From contig NC_052140.2 in NCBI RefSeq assembly GCF_016086655.4, positions 22,568,001 through 22,632,000 on the forward strand: a DNA stretch of 64,000 bases. Reading direction: 5' to 3'. The notes under the pieces were generated by a model. The model was not told the origin of the DNA and ran no database searches. It saw nothing but the letters and a program-made list of their open reading frames with translations. The position numbers and the translations under genes are program-made. This document shows positions 44,589 to 55,729 of this stretch, piece after piece; within the stretch, counting starts at the first letter, position 1; every line of letters starts with the position of its first letter. The stretch is from Lepeophtheirus salmonis. Lineage: Eukaryota > Arthropoda > Copepoda > Siphonostomatoida > Caligidae.

Positions 44589-45285
44589 CAGTGAGCGGGG
44601 ATCAAATTGTCACCTACTTTAAACCTTGATAACTTGAAGACGACATTATCAAATAAAAAACCGGTTACCAAATAGGAAAGCTATTCACGTCAGCTGACCA
44701 TAAAGAGGGCACCCAAGGAGGAGGGCGCCGACAGGAAGGTCAGGGACACAGACTTTGTCGACAAGGTGAAGACGATGGTTGAGGATGACCCTACCAGGTC
44801 CATGAAGGCCATGGGGAGGAATCTGGGCTGCCATGATAGGCCCTGGGTGTGGCAACAGGACTCAGCACCCTGGCATGTGTCCAAAATCTCCATGCAGTGG
44901 TTAACCGAGGACTGTTATGACGTCGTAACCAAGGATATGTGGCCTCCTAACTCTCCCGACCTTAATACTTTCGACTATTTTGTCTGGGGCTATGTCGAGA
45001 GACATACCAACAGACATCCCCATAGCACCAAGGCCAGCCTGATGGACTCCATCAAGGAGGGGTTCGGCAACATGGACAATGAGATGGTCAGAAGAGCCTG
45101 CGGCCGGTTCAGAGGCCGTATTGAGGCCGTTATTAATGCCAACTGTGATTATATCGAATGAATGGCTACTCTATACCTATATGCTCGTTATAGTTTTGAT
45201 TTTCAATAAAAAAGTTAAAAAATGTATATTTTGTGTTGCTTTTTGTAGAAAAATACTTTGGCGACAATTTGATCACCGCTCCCTG
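44589..45285 (+). mobile_element. mariner-like family B copy 2, 697 bp, inserted in the hAT
   Basis: Clean TIRs CAGTGAGCGGGGATCAAATT and AATTTGATCACCGCTCCCTG, each flanked by TA, mark a precise insertion. The element has lost the N-terminus and the first-Asp block of its gene. The shared terminal 60 bases with the copy at 35732 differ at only a few positions, so family B looks like the youngest layer here. Confidence 0.88.
44766..45161 (+). pseudogene. mariner-like transposase C-terminal part (DD37D-like), open
   Basis: An uninterrupted 131-codon frame from ATG 44766. It holds the end of the DNA-binding part (RSMKAMGRNLGCHDRPW), then WQQDSAPWHVS with the second catalytic Asp, then WPPNSPDLNTFDYFVWG with the third. 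By my count 37 residues separate the Asp of QQD from the Asp of FDY, which would make it DD37D, as in the maT-like group. The C-terminal helix is MVRRACGRFRGRIEAVINAN. The first Asp region is missing at the RNLGCH/DRPWVW junction, so it cannot cut DNA. It could still dimerise or bind, but nothing shows expression. Confidence 0.8.
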
Positions 45286-45901
45286 TAGTTTTCATTTTTT
45301 TTATTGAATTTAAAATTTTTATACAAGTAGTGTCAATTTCTAGTTTTAATTATTAAATTAAGTGAAGCGGTTAAAGCAAGCATGTATTAATTTCCCTGAC
45401 TTTACTGTGATTTGATGAAAACTAGTCAAAATATATTATTGTTTTGGGTATAAGAACTCGTTTGAAATAGCTGAAACATGACATTGCATATTATTTGGAC
45501 AGTTCTTTCATCTTTTTTATCAATGATTGATTATCATAATTTGAATTTTTCGTCCATACATAGATATTGGTTCTACGTTGCTTGTTCAAAATCAGATAAG
45601 GCCCTGCAGAATTGAGAAATACCTTTTGTTTCCTGTTTCTCATACATTCAGAATATATGAATATTTATATCATTCAAAAATATCTCAGGGAAATAATTAT
45701 GATATTGATTAAATTACCAACTCTTGAATTATTATCATCTATCAGATATAGTTATACCTATAATAATAATACCGCTACTTTTACAAACAAAAAACAAACA
45801 TTTGAGAGTGGTCCTTAATTTCTGTTTTTGGTTTTTTTTTTTGGAAAGTTTTTCCAAGGTATCATTCTTTAAAAACAAATGCTTCTCTTGATTTATACTC
45901 G
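45286..45901. other. No recognisable gene; possible hAT tail
   Basis: AT-rich. It may include what is left of the interrupted hAT element after its gene, but no transposase block or TIR was recognised. Confidence 0.4.
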
Positions 45902-46115
45902 TACCGAGGGTTCCATTGAAATCCCAACACTTACTAATTCAATAATTAATGAAGGTTGAGGGATTGAAATTAATTCATATTTCGATATATTAAAGCATTA
46001 ACAATTAGTTACAAAACGAAACAAACCTGACCTGAGTACAAGTCGAGAAAATTGCACTTGAATCTGATCGACGAATTTCCAATCGTGTACTCTAAACAGT
46101 TGGGCGTCTCCAGTT
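45902..46115 (+). mobile_element. mariner-like family A, 5' fragment
   Basis: TACCGAGGGTTCCATTGAAA, the CAATAATTAATGAAGGTTGA block and TTAGTTACAAAACGAAAC match the first 200 bases of family A. A start of transposase (LESDRRISNRVL) is readable. It breaks off after GGGCGTCTCCAG. Confidence 0.75.
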
Positions 46116-47672
46116 TTCGTAAAATAACTCAATCTACCAAGAAATAATGGCATTTGGAAAACTCGACTAAAGTCGGAGTCAAATGATCTAAACTCAAAAT
46201 ATTCTAACATAAATCTCCAATTGTTTTTATTGGGTATCTAGTTCCTTATAAATTTTGTTGTCATATTTTTGGTGCAAGATTTTTTTTCTTTGTCTTATTA
46301 GCGCCTAGTCTTTTGCCCTCCATGTTGAGGTAGTCACTCAAACTAACTTAATTGTTGAACTTGGATTTGATCAATTCAATGAAACCAGGAGAAACTATTT
46401 TTCAATGTCCACTTTTTTTTCAATTATTCCTTTGTATTTTAAAAGAAATATGATTATGCATAAAAACATTTGATTCATCATAAATTATGTAAAATATTGT
46501 ATGCCAGACAAGATACTCGTAAAATTGAATCTTAATCAAGTGTTTACTTGGGTTTTAATCCAGTCATTTCAATACTGTAAAATTTAAATAATCGGAATTT
46601 AACCAATGTTTATTCAGTAATCTTTTTAATTCCAAGTTTGTAAAATAAATAAGTTAACCAAAAGTTGTAAGTCTGGGTATCTAATCAAATACTTACCGGA
46701 CACTCTCCCCTATGAAAGATTATAGAATTTTATTTAATGAATATATAGTCATAATATGAACGAATTCATTAAACGAGAAAATTTTTTAACATTTATATCT
46801 TATTATCATACTATATAAACACCGGATATGAAGGGAAATATACTTTACTATATGGAAAGAGTCGGAATCGTTCCAAACACTTCGTTATGCAAAATCCGCG
46901 GGGATTGAAACTGCATTATGTGGGACCTCCTATATATGCATATATATAAATCACAATTTTTGCATAGTTATGTAAATAAGTAATTTTGAAACTTCTTATT
47001 TCGAGGCAACCCGTGTTTGATAAAATCCTGTTTTTGCTTAAGTTTTTCAACTATAAATTCTTCATTCTCATGAATTCCTATTAATTTTCTGTTTTATTGA
47101 TTTTTGTTATAGATTGTTTTTATATACTCGCCAATTAATAAAGATGTCAATAATGTTTTACCCCTTAGGAAGGAATTACCCAACGAGTACACGTTCTTGC
47201 GGGTAATATGCGAGTATTTATTATTACATTGATGTTCCATGTAGGGTATTACTCGGGCCCATCCCTATTTCTGACTATGGTGTCCCCAGCATTTATAAAA
47301 AAAAAACCCTCTTAAATTTAAGGACCACCCTAATCATGTATAAATTCTCATCGTTTCATTTCTCTAAAATGTATGTACTTATTTATTCTTATACAATTCA
47401 TGTCTGAATATACTTAGATTTCATACTACATACACTTAGGTATACGTTTGATACTCTAGATTCCATGAAGATACCATATCTATCCCTCATAGCAAAGCAC
47501 AGCACCACACCACACTATCAATCACTCAATAACTTCGGCGTTTTTATGGCTTTTATATAAAGTAGATAACATAGTCACAAGGGATGAAACAACTCTCTTA
47601 TTACAACAGGGCGTCAACAAGGATCCTTCCCGCCTATTTTGTTCCTTTTATAAACCAATATATATATGTGTA
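46116..47672. other. No recognisable gene
   Basis: About 1.55 kb of AT-rich sequence. Minus frame 46210-45998 is a shadow of the family A fragment. Nothing else assigned. Confidence 0.45.
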
Positions 47673-48959
47673 CTAGGTGCGTCATTGAAAACTAAACATT
47701 TTGAATCAGTTATTTAAAAAAATATATTAATTTCGAAAAATAGGGATGCTATAGTAACTAAAGTTTGACCAGTGTTGAGACATGTTCTGCCATTTCTAAT
47801 CTTTAATGTAGTCTCCATCGACTTTGATTTTGATTTTACAGAGGCGTCCGCAGGAGGGGGGGGGCTGGAGGGGCTGTAACCCTTCCGAAATCAACAATTT
47901 TTATAATTTATTTTTTTTAATTAAAAAAATAATAAATAATCCTAAACATTAACATGCCTTGTTCCCTGCTAAAAGCTCTGACAGGTGGTAATAATGTGAC
48001 TGAGTCTCATGGAGTTCCTACGCTAATCCACAGAAGTCTTGAGTGCTTCGACATTCGGTGAGCATTGTCCGGCAGGCCCTAGCCTTTACATACAGCCAGA
48101 TGGAAAAGTGAATACTGTCCTGTTTATTTCTGGCCTTACTCTCAACCAAGTTTGTACATATAGAGAAAAGAGGCATATTCATGCGTCCTATTCATTTTTG
48201 AAGGCCTGAATTTTGGAACAGTGTTCATTTCAATCCCTCACTTCCTCACTCTTTTTCATCATTCTTCAAAAACATATTCTACCTTAAGACCAAATACCGA
48301 GTGGCAAACCAACGATCACATGATCAATTTTGAATTAAATTTAGCTGATAACAAATAATATTTATGTAAAAATAATTAAGTGACGTCATATGTGATCCAT
48401 TGACTTTGATAACAGCCTTGATCGCCTCCAGAAGCTCTGAGTAGTGGCTATAATGTAGTTGGAGCACAAGGATTTCCAATGCTCATCAACGGAACCCCTG
48501 AGAGCTGCGAAATTAGGTGCTCTTGTCCGGCAGGCCCTGGCCTCGACATGTGGACATCAGGAAAAGTCGAGTGGGCTGGCATCTGGGGAGTATAGTGGCC
48601 ACATTTCCACCCCGGCTAGAAATGAATGTTGGTCTTCAAAAAGGACGCTTGCGGTGTGTGTCGATGCAACATCTTGTAGAAGCTCCTTTCGATACTCATA
48701 CCGTCATTAATGGTTTTAATTAGTCTACCTACTTCCCTTAGTGCAGTTTTGGATCTCTATTGGTATGATTTTCACGCTAAGGTGAGCAGCAATACCCATT
48801 CTTTTGTCTCCTTGTGAGGCATTTTTCGATTGATTGTCTAAACTTTTTAGAAGGGGTGTCAATACACCTGATTTGAAGGAGTTATACATTTCTCTCATCT
48901 GTTTTTTTTATTCCACTTTTTACAAGTGTTCTGAGGATTTCAACTACGCACCCTGTATA
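47673..48959 (-). mobile_element. mariner-like element(s) with duplicated C-terminal region
   Basis: Two segments in the same orientation (about 47971-48090 and 48431-48620) both match, on the minus strand, the C-terminal region of a mariner transposase. Shared words on the plus strand are AAGCTCTGA, TGTCCGGCAGGCCCT and CATCAACGG-like. The spacing is about 459 bases. The outer edges, TACTAGGTGCGTCATTGAAA and (reversed) TACAGGGTGCGTAGTTGAAA, look like one pair of TIRs. This suggests a single element with an internal tandem duplication rather than two neighbours. The gene is too decayed to translate through. Confidence 0.5.
47842..47945 (+). repeat. Head of an AT-rich MITE inside the mariner relic
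   Basis: CAGAGGCGTCCGCAGGA, a G run and GGGGCTGTAACCCTTCCGAA repeat the GC-rich head seen at 8135-8200, 13575-13606 and 50255-50300. A short AT-rich tail follows. It interrupts the mariner-like sequence. Confidence 0.55.
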
Positions 48960-49199
48960 ATCATATTTGTAAAGGAAACAAAGGCAAATGGTATTATGAA
49001 AGGTAAAAAAAAACGTTAACTGTTGGGTCATTAATTGCTCCCTGGGATCCGTCCATCAAGTAATGGATTTCTATCCTCAATAAAGTACGTATTATGTTTG
49101 ATAGCGTCATTTTAATGGAAAGGAGATGACGGATGAGGGCTTTTATAATAATTAGTTGATGGGTAGGAATTGAATTTAGGGTAAATTTTAATATGAGTG

Positions 49200-49850
49200 A
49201 AAATTGAGGCTAGGAAATTTACAAAGTCCTTTTTTGGCCATAACTTTTCTTCTGAGGTTTGTATCATCATCAGGTTTCGACACCTTTAAGTTTTTTTTGC
49301 TCATTTGTTCATTAGTACTGTATCGGTTCTTATATATTCGGTCCAGTCTTACCATGCAAAAATATTCATTTTTTGCAAGATAATGCAATATCAAACAAAG
49401 ATTAATAGTGAAGTCAAAAGTTATGAGCGTTTTGTAGCTTTATTTTGACAATTTGCATTAATATAATTAAGAATATCCAATTTATATGGTTCTAAACGGT
49501 TTTCTGACTAATTTTCAGTTCCTGGCAATGAAATATGTACTCATAGGGCGGTCCAACTCGAACATTTCCCATACTTTATCCACATCCTCGATGATTGGCC
49601 TACCAGAGTATGCTTTATCTTCGACGTCCATATTACCGGAATAGAATCGTTAGAACTACCGCCTTGCTGTAAGCATTCGATACTGTATTGGTTTCATAAA
49701 CAGTACAAATTTTTTTGCCCACTTATTACGCCTTTTCACCTTGGTCGTAGTGATACTGAAGAATGTATATAATTTTCTCTTTATTTATTTCCATTTTGGA
49801 ACGCTGTAACCCACAAATGGCTTCACCCAATATAAAAATGTAAATGAACT
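49200..49850 (-). pseudogene. mariner transposase remnant (SETMAR-like group)
   Basis: Minus-strand frames give EINKEKIIYILQYHYDQGEK (about 49793-49735), like the start of this mariner group. Then come GKKICTVYETNTVSNAY (about 49717-49670) and a linker (DIEDKAYSGRPI-like, in a shifted frame at about 49610). The 49394-49188 frame (NEYFCMVRLDRIYKNRYS) may cover the first-Asp region. All are separated by stops. No TIRs found. Confidence 0.55.
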
Positions 49851-49974
49851 TTTTTAAGTATACGCTTAATATTTAAGCATATTTTAAGCCTTTTTTGATG
49901 TAATGTATTAATCGTGAGATATAGCTCACTAAAGACATCTAGCGAAAAACACTCAGAACTTTTACTTAACCGTA

Positions 49975-50300
49975 GGATTGGTTTTTTCAAATTTTTATTT
50001 AAAAAAAAAAAGTTTCAAAAAATAGAAAATTAATTTTTTGGGAAAAAATGTCAAAATTAAATTTTGAAAAAATATTTAAAAAATCCATAGCTAATGTTAG
50101 AAAAAAGAATCTAAGAAAAAATCTTGGAAAATGAATTTGCAAAATTATTTTTTTTTTCAAAAAAAAAATAAATTAAATTTCAAATATGAAACTTTTTGTA
50201 AAAAAAAAAAAAAAATTGAAATATTAAATTTTCTAGTAAAAAGTAAAAAATCGTTAATTTGGGGGAGGGAGGGGCGGGGGGCTACAGTCCCTTCAACCCT
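49975..50300. repeat. AT-rich minisatellite with GC-rich head
   Basis: A-run/T-run units with CCATAGCTAATG words run to about 50230. TTTCTAGTAAAAAGTAAAAA and a GGGGGAGGGAGGGGCGGGG head with GGGGGCTACAGTCCC follow. The order (array, TTTCTAGTAAAAAG, head) is the same as at about 8100-8200. Confidence 0.6.
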
Positions 50301-50812
50301 CCCCCTTCATAAAAGATCGATTTTTCCTTCTTTTAGGACCGACAAATGGCACTGTACTGGACCGCAGTCATTGTCTTTACTAAAGGTTCCCCTCTAAAAT
50401 CGGCACTGTTTGAATTGATATAATATGATTGAGTAATAGAAATGTTAATGAACAAAGAATATTCGAATATTTGTCCTTCCTAAGCTTATTATATTCGATC
50501 CGCGGATATGGAATTTAATATTAAGAATCATCGAATTTCTAAAATTTATAAAATAAACTATATCTTTGATTATTTATGTATTTTTGGTTTTTTTAAAGAA
50601 AATATTTAGATTTTACTTGTTCATTCATTCAAAATTTAGTTTCTATTTAAGTACATTCACAATTTTGTGCCTCATAAAACTTTAACTTCCATGAATTTAT
50701 AAAAAAGTTCCCGGATACGATGTACAAAAAGACATTTCCGGCTAATGAAAGGACAATTGGTTACCTTGTAATATGAATAATTGATTTCTTACTTCATAAC
50801 AGGATTGCAATG
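50301..50812. other. No recognisable gene
   Basis: AT-rich spacer; nothing assignable. Confidence 0.45.
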
Positions 50813-51484
50813 CAGGGTACACAAGGTATCTATACCGACAATTTGGCCTGCTCTCTTGGGCAATCGTAGGTAGCCGACTTATTTAATTAGATAGCTTGTT
50901 CAATCCTGCAACTGTTAGAAAAAAATAAAACCAATTGACGAATTCGTTGTCCCAAATATTTGGAAAAGTTACGAAGTCCTCCCTGGAATCCACCCCGGGA
51001 GTGACAACATTATAATTGCTCAAACTCTGAGACTCTGTGAGACGTTCGTTTGCAAGGTCAAGAGGGAAATTTAGGCCTCTAAAAGGGGATTTTGAGGGCA
51101 CAACAATGCCTCAAAAGTCTCAAGTGGCAGGAATTTTGGCCTCCAAACTAGCTGCATTTGAATCTGATGGATTTTTTTGTGTGGTTCGCGAACGAACAAC
51201 AAACCAACAGAATCCCCTGCAACCCCAAAGACGAACTTATAAGTTGGAGCAAGAAGTAATTCCAGGATTTACCAATGGACCAAGTAGAAAAGGCCTCGTC
51301 GCGCTTTTAGCCTTGTATAGAGGCTGTAATTGAAACTGGAGGTGATTTTATTGAACAAAATATATCAGAATTCATAAAGCTTTCAAAATTTGGTTTTATT
51401 CTTTTAAATCTGATGACTGGTTAGAGAGAAAATTGTGTTGGATACAAAATCCTTTTCGTGGTGTAGGATAGCTTACACACCCTG
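50813..51484 (+). mobile_element. mariner-like deletion derivative, 672 bp
   Basis: Ends CAGGGTACACAAGGTATC and GATAGCTTACACACCCTG are imperfect inverted repeats. Remnants of the transposase are an N-terminal helix (IAQTLRLCETFVCKVKREI, about 51015-51075) and, after an internal deletion, the C-terminus (PCIEAVIETGGDFIEQ, about 51312-51358). An open frame at 51037-51333 runs through in the wrong frame for most of its length. Confidence 0.68.
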
Positions 51485-52009
51485 TATATCATCCGGGTAT
51501 ACAAAGCCTATGGTTAATAATATACACTTCATATATCTGTATATTCTTCATCAAGAATAAACTGGAAACAAAGGCAACGTCTTAATAAATCGACTTATCC
51601 TATTTTTTCAACACATGTGAATTATACAAACATATGGAAATCATTAATAGTCCTCTATAACAAGAAGCATATGTCCTTCCATGATTCATTGATGGATATC
51701 ATGAAAATCCTAGCGCCTCTCAAAATAAATTTAAATAAATGAGAAGTCATTTAGTAAATGAACCAACCAACAAACATTCCTTTCAAGTGAGACAGTCCCT
51801 CATTTGGTGAAAGAAGTGTTGTGAACTGAACCGCGTTGGTTCATTAAGGATCGAATCGTGTCGATCAATTAGAAAGGGAGAAAAAAAAGAAACTGAAAAA
51901 ATTAAATAACTACTACTTTTGTCTAGATACGAATAATTTCATAGAGGTTCCGGTATTTCAGTACTTTTACGATTAAAAATATAATCCAAAATGTCGTTAA
52001 GAGCACACA
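51485..52009. other. No recognisable gene
   Basis: AT-rich spacer; nothing assignable. Confidence 0.45.
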
Positions 52010-52053
52010 GGATCAATCCATGTCAAATCAACCGAAAATAAAAAATACATATA

Positions 52054-52960
52054 ACGGGTGGCCCATCTAGCGGTTGCATTTTGAACTACCACTTTTTTGA
52101 CGTCTGACAGCTGTAGTAACATTTTCATTGTGTCTAATATTTTATAAAAGGTCTCCGGTTTACGAAATGGTTAAGTTTACGCACAAAACAAAATTGGGAA
52201 ATACTGAAGACTTACTTCCAAAATGGAGAGTCTTCAAACGAAAGTGCAAGAAAATTACGTCGGTCGAAATAAAGCGCCTTCCAGGCAGTTTGTGGATAAA
52301 TTTGTGAAGCGTGTGCGCGAAACTGGTTCGTTAATGGATAAACCAACGTGTTCCCGTGTTTGTCCAGTGAGCTCAATCGAAAACATTGCTGCTGTTGCCG
52401 AAAGCGAAAAAACGAGCAAGGAGCTGCCGTTACGGTCAATGGTGAGCGCTATCGGGCCATGTTGGAAGATTTTTGTTTCCACAAGTGGAAAAGGAAGACA
52501 TCGACGACAATTAGTTCTAACAGGATGGCGCTACGTGCCACACAGCCAACGTTACAGTGGATCTTTTGCGCACTGTCTTCGACAATCGCATCATAAGCCG
52601 AAACGGCAACGTCAACTGACCACCTCGTAGCTGCGATTTGACTATGTTGGACTATTTTTTGTGGGGAACCGTCAAGGATAAATGTTACGCCAACCATCCA
52701 GAGACGATTGACGATTTGAAACACGAAATTGGAGTCGCCATTGCAGCTATTGAAGCTCACACAATCGAAAATGTATTGAAAAATTGGGTCGAAAGAATGG
52801 GCTACTGTAAGGTCAGCTACGGCGGTCATATGAATAAATTGGTGGTCTATTATTAACCGGAATATTGAGGCTTTCAAATAAAAAAAAAATTATTGCAAAA
52901 TATACATCTGTCTTTTTTAAAGCGATATCAAAAAGAAAAAGTTTCGTGGGCTACTCTTTA
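52054..52960 (+). mobile_element. Tc1/mariner-like element inserted in the MITE arm
   Basis: The element lies between ATA repeats within the left arm of the M2 MITE. The edges GGGTGGCCCATCTAGCGG and, reversed, AGAGTAGCCCACGAAAC are weakly similar inverted ends. It carries the gene listed next. Confidence 0.65.
52223..52856 (+). pseudogene. Tc1/mariner-like transposase with internal deletion
   Basis: The N-terminal half reads MESLQTKVQENYVGRNKAPS, then QFVDKFVKRVRETGSLMDKP and VSSIENIAAVAES (helix-turn-helix plus linker). The protein then jumps: AAVTVNGERYRAMLEDF (about 52425-52475), normally located after the first catalytic Asp, follows almost at once. The second-Asp block is frameshifted. 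The last frame, MTMLDYFLWGTVKDKCYANH (52638), contains the LDYF block with the third acidic residue, and ends VSYGGHMNKLVVYY. About 130 residues including the first Asp are missing. The protein family is common in ants and wasps, from general knowledge. Confidence 0.75.
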
Positions 52961-53488
52961 TATATAATCCGACCCTTTCAGATTTGAATAATTTTTGGCA
53001 CACAATATCAAATTCATGAGTAGATCAAGTATGCCAATTGTAAGGAAAAAATTCTTAGTCGTTCATGAGATATAGATAATCGTCTGAGTTCCTTTATGTA
53101 CAAAAATTTTCAACGTTGCTTTAATGTCTTATGACCAAACTCTACTATTTTTGTATATTTTTTTATCCAAAAGAATCTACCTCTTGAAATTTGTTACTTG
53201 ACTATTTTGAAGTGTGAGGATTACAAAAATGAAGGCAAATGAAGGCCTTATCAACTCAATTTTGATTTTAAAAAAAAGTCCTTGATCAAGTATAAAATAA
53301 ATTGCCCAACTCTTATGAAAACGAAACTTTGGCAACATGTCAAATTGGTCTTGTTCTATCGAAGCTCTCAGTCCTGAAATTTGGCACACTTAATCTACTC
53401 ATGAATTTGAGCTTGTGAGAAAAAAACAAACATCCTAATCTGAGAGGGTCGGGTTACATGCCCTCGTCGATTTGACATGGAGTGACCC

Positions 53489-54477
53489 AGGCCATGTGCT
53501 TTTAGGAATATTTCTGCAGATCTTGCATATCTCTCATAGGCAATCAGGATGGCTCGTTCTTGAAACTGGGAGAGATTGTATATCAGAAACAATGGCTTGA
53601 TATATGAGAGGAGGAGGCAGACTTTGCAGTGATTCGCCAGAACATTTGTAAAATGATAGTGAAACATGCTTGAAAAAGTCAATGAAGACTTTCCTCAGAA
53701 TTACACATTTCTTTTCTTGTTTTAGCTAACATTCTTTGGTCTTCAAAAATCTGGTATGAAGGCATTGTGGCTTATTAACTCATACAAAACTTTTATCTTG
53801 CTTTGTGGGTTTTTTTTTAATATTTGCGTTGACATATAAAAACATAATTAAGCATTATAGTTTAAAATTAATATCCTTAAATATAACCTCATTCTTCATA
53901 ATAAAAATTAAGTAAAATGCTCATCGAAAAAGCCGAAACAAAAGCAATCAAAACTTCAATAAATATCATAAAATAATATCGAAACGCATAAAAACTTTCT
54001 CCAAAGGAAAACATCATCCACTAATGTGCTTTTTATATTGACGAATAATTAACTGAAGTGTCTTTTCAAGTTGTATGGAAATCTGTGGGAAGTGTTTTAT
54101 TAAATCGAATGTATAGTTCCACGTAGCCCTATAGGAGGTTGTTCTATTTGTTTGGGAGCTCTTGAGAAGGCGGTAAAGCCCTTTGTCTTTGTGCTAGCTC
54201 ATTTTGATCTATGGTAGATACACGTTACAAGTTCAAATACCGGAAAGATTAAAGAAAGTGCGTTAAAAGAATAAAATCATCAAACACAAAATCACAGCCT
54301 TCCATCTGCTTTCATCATCCTTCAAAGTGCTAATTGTTCGAATATCTCGAGAAAGTCGAAATTCTTCTCCTTTTACTTCAATAATATAATTATTCGAATC
54401 ATTATTCGATTCTTTGCTTCGAAACGCTTCATCACTTAGCAAAAGCATTTCCTTACTATTAAAAGGTTGCAATAATA
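53489..54477. other. No recognisable gene
   Basis: AT-rich spacer. The minus frame 54544-54263 (93 codons) has a hydrophobic start but no family motif. Confidence 0.4.
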
Positions 54478-55237
54478 GAATTTTAACAAGATATAATTTA
54501 TTAATTAACAATGGAATTAAAAAAAAAAAACTGAATACTAGCAATTGTCTGAGCTCCCTTAACCATTAATGTAACCAGCATTAGCGGTAAATAATGGCTT
54601 CCAGGTGGCGGTGCACGCGCTGCGGATGTAGTCCTCTGTATGACGGCCCAGTTCTGTCTGACAGTGGCCTTGAAGACCTCAATGTCATGATGACGGACAT
54701 TGCAGGTCTTCCCTTAGACATGCACCGAAAAGGTGATTGTCTAAGTTGACATCAGGGAAGTAGAGGGGCCAAAATTGTCAAAAATAATTCAAAAGACTCT
54801 TTCAAAAGATTCTTTCAACGGAAAAGATGGGATTCTTTCATTCCTGGTATCAAAAGTAGCCTCTCCAACCTCACCAGGCTCTTTCCAACCCCTTTTTCGA
54901 TAGCTCTCTGGACAGCCTGGTGTGAAAATGAGAAATGTCTTGCATTTCTTTGACCCCTTCGGGTCCAATTAGACCTTTTTGATAGAGCTTCTCTTCCTCT
55001 CCAAAGTTTAGACTATCAAACTTCGTAGACGGTGTTGTCCTGGAGACGCCCTTGGAGTGCACGAATGAAATTCGTCACGTTCATGTGTCATTTTCTCAGC
55101 TTGTGCGTAACCTAAAGGGCTTAGACTTGTTTTGTTTTGTAACTAATTGTTTATGCTTTAATTTAACAAAATATAAATTAATTTATTTCATTAGTTATTG
55201 AATTGGTTTGTGTTTAGTTTCAATGGACTACCCAGTA
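54478..55237 (-). mobile_element. mariner-like family A copy, one end lost
   Basis: The right TIR CAATGGACTACCCAGTA is present; the left TIR is missing and the copy starts within the 3' untranslated part (ATTTTAACAAGATATAATTT). Between them the transposase remnants follow the usual family A order on the minus strand. The minus frame 55062-54871 holds the linker and second helix region in broken form. The middle contains an AACTCAAAAGACTCTTTCAA-like duplication. Confidence 0.72.
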
Positions 55238-55729
55238 CAATCTTTTTTATATATTTATATTGGGATTAAAGGTTGCTTCTTTTGGACACTAGACTAGTTA
55301 AAAGGCGTTTCTATCCGTGCTATGACTACTTTTTTAGTTTCCTCTCTGTTTCTATGAATGCTGTAATATACTATATGGGTTAAAAAAACATTTTTCTATA
55401 TACGCAGCTCATTCAAAGAGATTTGACATGCCCCCCTCCCCCGATTACATTCATAGACGGAAGTGTAAAATGTACTTTTAGGAACCTAATGAATTATATA
55501 TTATTTGCCAGAGTATCTAATAGGCTTTACTAGATAGGGTGTAGGGATGCACTGAAGGCTCAGTCCTTTTCAAACTCATTATACACAAATGAAACAAGTT
55601 GCATACAAAATTACAAGTTGTATGTCTTATAATTTGTGTTGTGTTGGTCACAATTTATTTGGTTCAGATCAGTCTGAGGACCGGTCCCAACAGTCCTTGA
55701 TTTTTTTTCTAAATATATATTATGTATTT
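55238..55729. other. No recognisable gene
   Basis: Includes GGCTCAGTCCTTTTC and CAGTCTGAGGACCGGTCCC near 55555-55690, words related to the dispersed GGACCG repeats. No coding. Confidence 0.4.

Larger units (their letters stand above)
52010..53488. mobile_element. MITE (family M2) carrying a nested mariner-like insertion
   Basis: The left arm starts GGATCAATCCATGTCAAATC. The right arm, reversed, starts GGGTCACTCCATGTCAAATC. Further in, both have CCGACCCT-TCAGATT, AATTCATGAGTAGAT and AAGTATGCCAA or AAGTGTGCCAA. The left arm is split between about 52053 and 52961 by the mariner-like element. Without it the MITE would be about 570 bases. No protein is encoded in the MITE itself. Confidence 0.7.

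Noticed and set aside
52449..52877. 142-codon minus-strand frame, the second longest in the window
   Set aside because: Antisense to the Tc1/mariner transposase at 52223-52856; the sense strand shows conserved transposase blocks and the antisense does not.
54263..54544. 93-codon minus frame with hydrophobic start as a secreted protein
   Set aside because: The N-terminal hydrophobic run comes from an AT-rich stretch bordering the family A copy; the rest has no recognisable domain.
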